Below are positions 7,350 through 15,614 of a DNA stretch of 38,430 bases, in pieces (position 1 is the stretch's first letter; each line of letters opens with the position of its first letter). Below the pieces are notes generated by a model. That model searched no databases and had not been told where the DNA came from. It saw only the letters and a list, made by a program, of their open reading frames with translations. The translations under genes and the position numbers were made by a program. Source of the stretch: Pseudomonas palmensis (GTDB lineage: Bacteria > Pseudomonadota > Gammaproteobacteria > Pseudomonadales > Pseudomonadaceae); assembly GCF_017848315.1 (NCBI RefSeq), contig NZ_JAFKEC010000056.1, forward strand, positions 1 to 38,430, read 5' to 3'.

Positions 7350-7988
7350 TTGGATCTCAAATTCTGTTACATGATGGAGCCGTTTCAGGGTGTTACCGAT
7401 CTGGCATATTCGCAGGACAGCGCAGTGTCCTCAGACGTGTTGAAAACCTGCATGAATCACTACTTGCTGCACGATGATCTTCTGGACGTGAGTCAGGGCC
7501 ACCAATACAGTGCACAACGCGAGATTCTTGTAGCCTCCAGTGATGGACATCGAAACCGAATGTCAAAAACGCGTGTCATCGGCACAACGCTTTCTGCAAT
7601 CGCTTCTGCAGAGAAGGAACTGAACAGAACGTTCCCCACATCCTTTTCCCGCTGGCTGCTTGCCAACAATGGACGGTCATTGGGTGGCCTGGTGGTGTTC
7701 CCCGTGTTCGACAGCCGAGACCCGAGGAAGACCTGGGACTCGATCGTCCGAAATTACACGTCAGGGTGGCAGGCGTGGCTGGAAAATTTCTCGCAATCGC
7801 CTGAGCGTTTTGCACCGCTGTTGCCCTTCGCAGAGTTTGGAACAGGTGATTATTATTGCTTCGATTATGACGCGCAAGGCGCCTCAGGCGAACCTGCCGT
7901 GGTGTTGTGGGATCATGAAACGGGCAGTGCCCGCCGTGTTGCGGATGACTTTGAGCAGTGGCTGAGTAGCGTTGATCCTGCTCCTTAA
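7350..7988 (+). CDS. SMI1/KNR4-family protein, possible orphan immunity protein
   Basis: The C-terminal ~140 residues fit the SMI1/KNR4 superfamily: IASAEKELNRTFPTSFSRWL followed by NNGR near the start, then FGTGDYYCFDYD, EPAVVLWDHETG and DDFEQWL. Many bacterial members are immunity proteins for polymorphic nuclease toxins. The longest frame starts at 7350, but the family-like part begins at an ATG at 7560 (143 residues), the usual length; neither start has a clear ribosome binding site, so the first 70 codons may not be translated. No toxin tip lies before it, only decayed rhs, so it looks like an orphan immunity gene left after loss of its cassette. That history is inferred. Confidence 0.7.
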   Translation: MDLKFCYMMEPFQGVTDLAYSQDSAVSSDVLKTCMNHYLLHDDLLDVSQGHQYSAQREILVASSDGHRNRMSKTRVIGTTLSAIASAEKELNRTFPTSFSRWLLANNGRSLGGLVVFPVFDSRDPRKTWDSIVRNYTSGWQAWLENFSQSPERFAPLLPFAEFGTGDYYCFDYDAQGASGEPAVVLWDHETGSARRVADDFEQWLSSVDPAP

Positions 7989-8205
7989 CGATCATCAGTA
8001 GCCCTGGATGGCTTGAATGTTTGACAGCGACTATGAGGATCTGGGCTGCCCAGCGTGATACCCGCTCGATGACGCCCGCGTTCCCACGACATGCAACGGC
8101 ATGTTGATGTTCAGCCCTCTTCCAATCAGGCACCATCGGACGTGAGTGCAAAGGCCTGCACCTCCACACGTAATACATCCCATCACACAAGGACGGACCC
8201 ACCTC

Positions 8206-8469
8206 ATGAAAGACATTGTTCGCCTGGGCGATGCCACCACCCACGGTGGCGTGGTACTCGAAGCCTTTTCCAACACCAACCTCAATGGCAAGCCGATTGC
8301 CGGGGTAGGGCACAGCGTCAGTTGCCCCCTGTGCAAAGGGGTATTTCCCATTGCCGAGGGCAGCAGCACCTACAGCGTCGGCGGTACGCCCGTGGCGCTG
8401 GATGGCATGAAGACCGCCTGCGGCGCCGCGCTGATCGCCAGTGGCCCCAAGGGCGCAGTCATCAGCTAG
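8206..8469 (+). CDS. PAAR-domain protein (type VI secretion spike tip)
   Basis: An 87-residue protein that is essentially one PAAR domain: MKDIVRLGDATTHGGVVLEA at the N-terminus, GKPIAGVGHSVSCPLCKG in the middle and DGMKTACGA near the end. PAAR proteins sharpen the VgrG spike of the type VI secretion system and bind a metal ion through His and Cys residues; here His13, the CPLC cysteines and the later Cys are candidates. Standing alone after an Rhs locus, it may help deliver Rhs effectors, but no VgrG or adaptor gene is in view. The ATG at 8206 starts the domain exactly. Confidence 0.85.
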   Translation: MKDIVRLGDATTHGGVVLEAFSNTNLNGKPIAGVGHSVSCPLCKGVFPIAEGSSTYSVGGTPVALDGMKTACGAALIASGPKGAVIS

Positions 8470-8589
8470 GCATTGCCCGCAACGTGCACTTTCCCCCCCG
8501 GCCGCACCGCCAGTCGCGACGATGGCCGGGGTACCCAATTGTGTCTACAATCAGCTCCTTTGATTGACCTACTTACTGGAGCTCACGTT

Positions 8590-10254
8590 TTGGCTCAATA
8601 CGTCTACACCATGCATCGGCTGAGCAAAGTTGTGCCGCCGAAGCGGGAAATCCTCAAGAACATTTCGCTGTCCTTTTTCCCCGGCGCCAAGATCGGCGTG
8701 CTCGGCCTCAACGGTTCGGGTAAATCCACCCTGCTGAAAATCATGGCCGGCGTCGACACCGAGTTCGACGGCGAAGCGCGTCCGATGCCCGATCTGAATG
8801 TCGGCTACCTGCCGCAAGAGCCGCAACTGGACCCCACCAAGACCGTGCGTGAAGTGGTCGAAGAGGCCGTCAGCGTGATCAAGGACGCCCAGGCCCGCCT
8901 GGACGAGGTCTACGCCGCCTATGCCGACCCGGACGCCGACTTCGACAAGCTGGCCGCCGAACAGGCCAAGCTGGAAGCGATCCTGCAGGCCAGCGACGGT
9001 CACAACCTCGAGCGCCAGCTGGAAGTCGCCGCCGACGCGCTGCGCCTGCCGGCCTGGGATGCCAAGGTCGAACACCTGTCCGGTGGCGAGAAGCGCCGCG
9101 TGGCCCTGTGCCGCCTGCTGCTGTCGGCCCCCGACATGCTGCTGCTCGACGAACCGACCAACCACCTGGATGCCGACTCGGTCGCCTGGCTGGAGCACTT
9201 CCTGCACGACTTCCCGGGCACCGTGGTCGCTATTACCCACGACCGTTACTTCCTGGACAACGTCGCCGGCTGGATTCTGGAACTCGACCGCGGCGCCGGT
9301 ATTCCTTACGAGGGCAACTATTCGGGTTGGCTGGAAGCCAAGTCGGACCGCCTGGCCCAGGAGTCCAAGCAGCAGTCGGCCCATGAAAAGGCCATGAAGG
9401 AAGAACTGGAATGGGTGCGCAAAGGTGCCAAGGCCCGCCAGTCCAAATCCAAGGCGCGTCTGCAACGCTTCGAAGAAATGCAGTCGCAGGAATTCCAGAA
9501 GCGCAGCGAAACCAACGAGATCTACATCCCGGCCGGCCCGCGCCTGGGTGACAAGGTCATCGAGTTCAAGAACGTCACCAAGGGCTACGGCGACCGCGTT
9601 CTGATCGACAACCTGTCGTTCAGCATGCCAAAAGGCGCCATCGTCGGTGTGATCGGCGGTAACGGCGCCGGTAAATCGACCCTGTTCCGCATGCTGATGG
9701 GCAAGGAGCAACCGGACTCGGGCAGCATCGAGATCGGTGAAACCGTGCAACTGGCCTGCGTCGACCAGAGCCGCGAAGACCTGGACGGCGGCAAGACCGT
9801 GTTCCAGCAGATCTCCGACGGTTCCGACCAGATCCGCATCGGCAACTACGAGATCCCGGCGCGTACCTACGTGGGGCGCTTCAACTTCAAGGGCGGCGAC
9901 CAGCAGAAGTTCGTCAAGGACCTCTCCGGTGGTGAGCGTGGCCGCCTGCACCTGGCGTTGACGCTCAAAGAGGGCGGCAACGTGCTGCTGCTCGACGAAC
10001 CGTCCAACGACCTCGACGTCGAAACCCTGCGTTCGCTGGAGGAAGCCCTGCTGGACTTCCCGGGCGCCGCTATCGTGATCTCTCACGATCGGTGGTTCCT
10101 TGACCGTGTGGCTACCCACATCCTGGCCTACGAAGACGATTCGCAGGCGGTGTTCTTCGAAGGCAACTACACCGAGTACGAAGCCGATCGCAAGAAGCGC
10201 CTGGGTGAAGCCGCTGCCCAGCCGCACCGGGTACGGCACAAGAAACTGGCATGA
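8590..10254 (+). CDS. ettA: Energy-dependent translational throttle protein EttA (ABC-F ATPase)
   Basis: A 554-residue ABC-F protein with two ATPase domains and no membrane segments. Domain 1 has Walker A GLNGSGKST (about 39-47), signature LSGGEKRR and Walker B MLLLDEPTNHLD; domain 2 has GGNGAGKST, LSGGERGR and VLLLDEPSNDLD. The charged linker (KARQSKSKARLQRFEEM) is the P-site-interaction segment of this family. EttA binds the ribosomal E site and gates early elongation according to ATP/ADP. The start is TTG at 8590, giving MAQYVYTMHRLSK as in the family, behind ACTGGAG; upstream in-frame codons are not conserved-looking. A strong terminator follows. Confidence 0.95.
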   Translation: MAQYVYTMHRLSKVVPPKREILKNISLSFFPGAKIGVLGLNGSGKSTLLKIMAGVDTEFDGEARPMPDLNVGYLPQEPQLDPTKTVREVVEEAVSVIKDAQARLDEVYAAYADPDADFDKLAAEQAKLEAILQASDGHNLERQLEVAADALRLPAWDAKVEHLSGGEKRRVALCRLLLSAPDMLLLDEPTNHLDADSVAWLEHFLHDFPGTVVAITHDRYFLDNVAGWILELDRGAGIPYEGNYSGWLEAKSDRLAQESKQQSAHEKAMKEELEWVRKGAKARQSKSKARLQRFEEMQSQEFQKRSETNEIYIPAGPRLGDKVIEFKNVTKGYGDRVLIDNLSFSMPKGAIVGVIGGNGAGKSTLFRMLMGKEQPDSGSIEIGETVQLACVDQSREDLDGGKTVFQQISDGSDQIRIGNYEIPARTYVGRFNFKGGDQQKFVKDLSGGERGRLHLALTLKEGGNVLLLDEPSNDLDVETLRSLEEALLDFPGAAIVISHDRWFLDRVATHILAYEDDSQAVFFEGNYTEYEADRKKRLGEAAAQPHRVRHKKLA

Positions 10255-10277
10255 CCTTCACGGTCTTGCACTGAAAT

Positions 10278-10303
10278 GGGGCCTTCGGGCCCCGTTTTTT
10301 TTT
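10278..10303 (+). terminator. Rho-independent terminator after ettA
   Basis: A perfect GGGGCC-TTCG-GGCCCC hairpin is followed by G and nine T. It lies 23 bp after the ettA stop codon and should end that transcript. Confidence 0.92.
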
Positions 10304-10322
10304 GCCTGGAATCCGGGTGAAT

Positions 10323-10392
10323 CCTTCGCCGGCAAGGCCGGCTCCTACAGGGTTGTGCGGCCTGCTGTAGGAGCAGGCTTTGCCGGCGAAGG
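10323..10392. repeat. REP pair (inverted)
   Basis: CCTTCGCCGGCAAGGCCGGC with CTCCTACAGG faces an inverted, slightly diverged copy that ends GCTTTGCCGGCGAAGG. This is the common Pseudomonas putida REP palindrome, placed between ettA and gdhA. Confidence 0.85.
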
Positions 10393-10520
10393 TGTATACA
10401 TTTATAGAAATGCACCATTTATTTCCATAAAAACGACATTTTGCCCTGTTGCGGTGCGAGTGGTTCTTGGTAAAGTCCTGAAAAAACTAATAAGTCCAAC
10501 TCTATCTGGTGAATGTCTAA

Positions 10521-11854
<1,334 letters not shown>

Positions 11855-11858
<4 letters not shown>

Positions 11859-12343
11859 GCCTGCGGCTCGATGGCGACGACCTCGATCAGTTGATCACCC
11901 GCCGGTCGTCGCCACAGCACCTCGTCACCGGGCGCTGCCCCCAGCAGTGCCCGGCCCAGGGGTGACCCCCAGTTGATCAGGCCACTGGCGGCATAGGCCT
12001 GGTCTTCGCCGACCAGTTGCACTTCATGCTGGCGGCCTTCTTCATCGACAAACACCACCCGGCTACCGATCTGCACCTTGCTCTGCGAGGTGGCGGGTGC
12101 GGCCACCTGGGCGCTCTGCACGCGGGCGCTGAAGTAGCGCAGGTCGCGCTCGACCTCGGCCAGGCGTTGTTTGTCGGGGTCGCCCAGCAGCGTGCTGCGC
12201 AGGGTCTCCAGTTCGCTGACCCGCTGCTTGAGCAGGGTCAGGCCCTGGGCGGTGACGTGGTTGGGTTGTTCGCTGATGCGCCGCTCTACCGGTTGATTGG
12301 CCTGATCGGCGGCCTGGTCTTCGTTGACGAATGCTCGGCTCAT
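11855..12343 (-). CDS. GreA/GreB-family transcription factor
   Basis: 162 residues. The C-terminal half is a clear GreA/GreB C-terminal domain (VQIGSRVVFVDEEGRQHEVQ and NWGSPLGRALLGAAPGDEV), which binds RNA polymerase near the secondary channel. The N-terminal half is a predicted coiled coil (LTLLKQRVSELETLRSTLLG then LAEVERDLRYFSARV). The tip reads GDPDKQR and lacks the typical acidic GreA tip with its following ENxEY, so whether it stimulates transcript cleavage is open. The ATG at 12343 has an excellent AAGGAGG; a longer frame to 12370 lacks one. It converges on gdhA with overlapping stop codons. Confidence 0.85.
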
Positions 12344-12410
12344 GGTTGGCCTCCTTTGTAGGAAGACCATGATGCGCGGTCACCGGTTGCATCGAATGTT
12401 CGAGGGCGAC

Positions 12411-12761
12411 CTATTGGCGTCGATAGGCGCGGGCGGCGTCGCGGTCCTTTTCCTGCTGCCACTGCTGGTCGCGCTCGTCCCAGTGGCGGCTGCGGTAGGT
12501 GTCCTGGTCCTGGCTCTGCTGCATGGCCTGGCACTGGCGAAAGCCGTCGTCCCAGCCAGTCTCGTACTGGCGGTCGTGCAGATAGCGCGGCACGTCCTTG
12601 CGAAACTCGCCCATCATCACGCCTGCGGCCTGGTGGCCGCTGCTGCAACCGGCCTGGAAGCCGTCGGCGTAGGGGGCAGGGTAGCCTTGCTCGATCAGTT
12701 GATCGTGGGTGCTGGCGCAACCGCCCAGCATCATTGCCACCAGTACCCAGTGCCCGCGCAT
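12411..12761 (-). CDS. Small conserved lipoprotein
   Basis: 116 residues starting MRGHWVLVAMMLGGCAS, a lipoprotein signal with lipobox LGGC, so it is probably attached to a membrane facing the periplasm. The mature part has several Gly/Tyr/Asp-rich segments (YADGFQAGCSSGHQA and YETGWDDGFRQC) with two cysteines that could pair, and ends in a charged Gln/Asp/Arg-rich tail. I do not recognise a function. The ATG at 12761 follows GGTGGAGAG; the frame extends 15 bp further to a GTG that lies inside that binding site and is not favoured. Confidence 0.75.
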   Translation of the reverse strand: MRGHWVLVAMMLGGCASTHDQLIEQGYPAPYADGFQAGCSSGHQAAGVMMGEFRKDVPRYLHDRQYETGWDDGFRQCQAMQQSQDQDTYRSRHWDERDQQWQQEKDRDAARAYRRQ

Positions 12762-12844
12762 GTTCGAACTCTCCACCTGTTGGGGGGAAGTCTAGGTGCT
12801 GGTGTGTGCAAGAGAGGTCAAAAAGATGTCAAACAATTGGATCG

Positions 12845-12913
12845 CATCGCGGGTCAAGCCCGCTCCCACAAGGTTTCTCACTGCCCTTGTGGGAGCGGGC
12901 TTGACCCGCGATG
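12845..12913. repeat. REP pair (inverted, CGCGGGTCAAGCCC type)
   Basis: CATCGCGGGTCAAGCCCGCT, then CCCACAAGG, faces a perfect inverted copy ending GGGCTTGACCCGCGATG. It is a different REP subtype from the CCGGCAAGGCCGG ones and lies just downstream of the DUF4105 gene. Confidence 0.85.
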
Positions 12914-12916
12914 ACT

Positions 12917-14770
12917 TCAGTAGTTGTACCACTTCACCTCGAGCATCACCTCGTTCTGCGCCGTCGCCAGCTGGCTGAACTCGCGCCTGGCACTCAGGCG
13001 CAGGCCCAGGTTGCGCGACAGTTCCCACTGCTGGTTGAGGCTCAGGCTGCGGCGGACCTCGCCATTGGTGAAGTAGTCGCCCTTGGCCTCCAGGCTCAGG
13101 TTGCCCAGCCCGTTGCGCCACAGCACGCCGGTGTTGAACCCTGCCGCGGGTGCGATGAACCCGGCAAAGTCATTGTTGTGCTCCACCCGCACCGTGCCCA
13201 GGGCAAACCCGAGCATGTCCTCGCCCAACTGCCAGGTGCCCCCGGCGCCGCCATTCACATGGCTGACCAGCACCTCGTTCTCATGCTTGCCCAGCACCCG
13301 TTCCAACCCGCCGGCCACCTGCCACGACCACGGCTTGAGCAGGTCGTTGCGCGGCGTCAGCGAGCGGATCGTGGCCAGGTCCAGGCGCTGCACCTGCCAG
13401 TCGTTGTGTTCGTACTGGCGCACCTTCAGTTGCAGGATCTCGATCTGCGCCCCCAGCGGGAAGCCGTAGGCGTTGTCGTTGAGGTCGTGATAGGCCATGC
13501 GCAGCCCGTACTCGGCAAAGGCCCGGTCTTCTCGGGTACCCACGCCCAGCTGCCAGGTGCGCGACTCGTGGCCGTCCTCCGGCAGCCCGGGGCGTTCGAT
13601 CTGCAACGGCGGTGGCGGGTTGCGGTTGATCGCGCGCAGCAACTCGAAGCTGCGCCTGGCCCGCTCCGGGTCGCGCTCCAGGCCATTGGCGCGGTAGCGC
13701 TCCAGGCGATAGGCGGCGTCCTGCACCAGCGCCTGGCGCTCGCGCGGCAGCTCGGTGAAGGCGGGGCTCTGCAGCTGCGCGGTGTCGGCGCTCACGGCCA
13801 GCACCTGCTGCTGTTCGGCATGGTCCAGCGGTTTGGCCCGCTCCAGCAGCTCGCGCTCGCGCGATGGGCGGTAGTCGGTACGCGCCACCAGCCCGGACTG
13901 TTTCACCGCCTTGACCGTGTCGGTGGGGATCGCCGTGAGCGGGAACTGCGAGGTCAGGTCCAGGCTCGGCCGTGCCACCTGCAGCAGTTCGAGCAGGCGA
14001 TACGAGCAGTTTTCGTCGAAGAAGAAATAGTCGAACTGGATCTGCTTGAGTTCCCAGATGTGCTCGACCATGCGCCCGGTTTCCTCGGGCGTGAGGTTCA
14101 GCCGGTATTCCCACAGGTCGCGGTTTTCCAGGCTGCGGTATTCGGACAGCTTCTCCTGGTAGGGCACCAGCGCGAACAGGCCGGGGTAGCCGCCCATCAG
14201 GCCCTTCCAGGCATACAGGATGCTGTTGTCGTTGCCCTCGATGTAGGCGCCGAAGTTGATCGCGTAGCTCAGCAGTGCGGTGTTGTCGCTTTGCACGTCG
14301 GCCTGGTCGATACGCAGCAGCGTGTGCCCGAACATCGACGAGGGGCTGTTCAGGTAGGCGGCCGGGAAGATCATCACCGCGCTGTGCGGCGACACATCCG
14401 AGTACCACTGGGTGTAGGCCTTGCAGTCCGGCGCCGGCAGGTCGGTGAGCTGCAACTGCTCGCGCAGCCAGCGGGTGCGCGCCGGGAATACGCATTGCGC
14501 GTGCTGGTCGCCCAGGCTGGCCGGGGCGTACAGCGCCTCATAGGTGGCGCGCAGTTCCTGGTCAGGGTGGTGCGCACCGTCCTTGGCCAGGAAGAATTTG
14601 GGGTCGTCCACGTAGCTGCGCCATCCGCCGAGCTTGGCGGTTTCGTAATGGCCCAGGGAGATCCAGTAGCGGTCGTTGGCCAGTGCGTGCAGACGAGCAT
14701 CGTCCAGCACGGTGGCAGCGTGCAGCGGGGCGCAGGCACAGAGCGCCAGGTAGGCAAGGCGTTTGAGCAT
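12917..14770 (-). CDS. DUF4105-domain envelope protein
   Basis: 617 residues with a signal peptide (MLKRLAYLALCACAPLHAAT). The central part is the DUF4105 / Lnb N-terminal periplasmic domain: MFGHTLLRID, YAINFGAYIEGNDNSILYAW and DYFFFDENCSYRLLELL, with His, Asn and Cys residues typical of a cysteine-protease-like fold. The last ~200 residues alternate in the manner of an outer-membrane beta barrel and end in aromatic WYNY. The role is unknown; envelope or lipoprotein-related function is a guess from the domain name. ATG at 14770 is chosen over an in-frame TTG at 14779. Confidence 0.8.
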   Translation of the reverse strand: MLKRLAYLALCACAPLHAATVLDDARLHALANDRYWISLGHYETAKLGGWRSYVDDPKFFLAKDGAHHPDQELRATYEALYAPASLGDQHAQCVFPARTRWLREQLQLTDLPAPDCKAYTQWYSDVSPHSAVMIFPAAYLNSPSSMFGHTLLRIDQADVQSDNTALLSYAINFGAYIEGNDNSILYAWKGLMGGYPGLFALVPYQEKLSEYRSLENRDLWEYRLNLTPEETGRMVEHIWELKQIQFDYFFFDENCSYRLLELLQVARPSLDLTSQFPLTAIPTDTVKAVKQSGLVARTDYRPSRERELLERAKPLDHAEQQQVLAVSADTAQLQSPAFTELPRERQALVQDAAYRLERYRANGLERDPERARRSFELLRAINRNPPPPLQIERPGLPEDGHESRTWQLGVGTREDRAFAEYGLRMAYHDLNDNAYGFPLGAQIEILQLKVRQYEHNDWQVQRLDLATIRSLTPRNDLLKPWSWQVAGGLERVLGKHENEVLVSHVNGGAGGTWQLGEDMLGFALGTVRVEHNNDFAGFIAPAAGFNTGVLWRNGLGNLSLEAKGDYFTNGEVRRSLSLNQQWELSRNLGLRLSARREFSQLATAQNEVMLEVKWYNY

Positions 14771-14809
14771 GTCGGGCAACTACGTCTGAATGATGCCGAT
14801 AGAGGCGGG

Positions 14810-14839
14810 CAAACAAACCCGCCCCGTGGTCGGGGCGGG
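14810..14839 (-). terminator. Rho-independent terminator after the DUF3015 gene
   Basis: On the minus strand the hairpin CCCGCCCC-GACCAC-GGGGCGGG is followed by TTTGTTTG. It begins 10 bp beyond the stop of the DUF3015 gene and separates it from the DUF4105 gene. Confidence 0.85.
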
Positions 14840-14849
14840 TGTGCCGAGC

Positions 14850-15338
14850 TTAGGCCGGGGTTGCGTATTTGGCCAGACGGGCGTCGCTTTTCAGGACGGC
14901 AAGGGTGTTGGTGTGAACATCTTCAGCGGTAGCGTCGGCTGTGGTGAAGATTTCCTGGAAGTGCTGGTGGGTCACGGCCGCGAAGTGCGCACGGTCTTCC
15001 GGTGCGACGCCCAGTACCACCGCGTAGGTGGTCAGTGCTTCGCCCTGGCCTTGCGCCATGTCTTCGGACAGCTCGTTCATCATGCCATTCATGGCGAACC
15101 AGGATTTGCCGCCATAGGTCAGCGACGCATTGGTGGAGCAGCCGTTGGTGCCCGAGGTCATGCCGAAGGTGGCGTTGCCCGAGGTACCGTTGGTGGTGGA
15201 TGCGAGGAAGTGAGCCGGCGTGCCGCGTTGGCCCTCGAACAGCATGTTGCCCCAGCCGCAGTCCGGGCCGCCTGGCGCCTGGGCCATGGCGTTGAGCGAA
15301 ACCGCGGTGAACAGAGTACCCAGAAGAATCCGTTTCAT
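14850..15338 (-). CDS. DUF3015-family secreted protein
   Basis: 162 residues with a cleavable signal peptide (MKRILLGTLFTAVSLNAMAQ). The mature part begins APGGPDCGWGNMLFEGQRG and continues SSTTNGTSGNATFGMTSGTN-like Ser/Gly/Thr-rich sequence, the pattern of DUF3015, a periplasmic family of unknown function. Two Cys (DCGWG and NGCS) could form a disulfide. The ATG at 15338 follows AGAAAGAGAAC; the longer frame upstream has no support. A terminator follows, so it is probably transcribed alone. Confidence 0.8.
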   Translation of the reverse strand: MKRILLGTLFTAVSLNAMAQAPGGPDCGWGNMLFEGQRGTPAHFLASTTNGTSGNATFGMTSGTNGCSTNASLTYGGKSWFAMNGMMNELSEDMAQGQGEALTTYAVVLGVAPEDRAHFAAVTHQHFQEIFTTADATAEDVHTNTLAVLKSDARLAKYATPA

Positions 15339-15614
15339 AGCATTGTTCTCTTTCTGATGTTCAAACCAAAGGTCAGGGTTATCTGGCATGTCTGTAGGAC
15401 TAGTTGCCAGGACGGGTCGGTTGTTTACCCAGCCGCGCAGTTTGGAGTTTAGGCACGATCTAAGGGTTCCGTGATTAATTGCAAAAGATTGCTTGAAATA
15501 ATTGACGCGGAGCAGGTTTTCGACCCTGCGCGCTAAAGCGTTGAAGAGCCTTGCAAGCCGGGCGCAGGCGGCGCCAGAATGCCGTCATCCGCCCCGCCGA
15601 AGTAAGGAAGCCCG

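Noticed and set aside
1..8500. Prophage or integrative element boundaries (tRNA, integrase, attachment repeats).
   Set aside because: None seen in the window; the left end of the island is outside it.
7576..8538. A 320-codon minus-strand frame over the SMI1-type and PAAR genes.
   Set aside because: It runs across two unrelated plus-strand genes with recognisable domains, so it is a shadow.
8569..10239. A 556-codon open frame antisense to ettA.
   Set aside because: It is a shadow of GC-rich codon use; EttA matches its family over the entire length, and the antisense product has no recognisable domain or ribosome binding site.
12911..14932. A 673-codon plus-strand frame across the DUF4105 gene.
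   Set aside because: The minus-strand protein has a signal peptide and domain motifs; the plus frame is low-complexity Val/Gln/Leu/Arg typical of a shadow.
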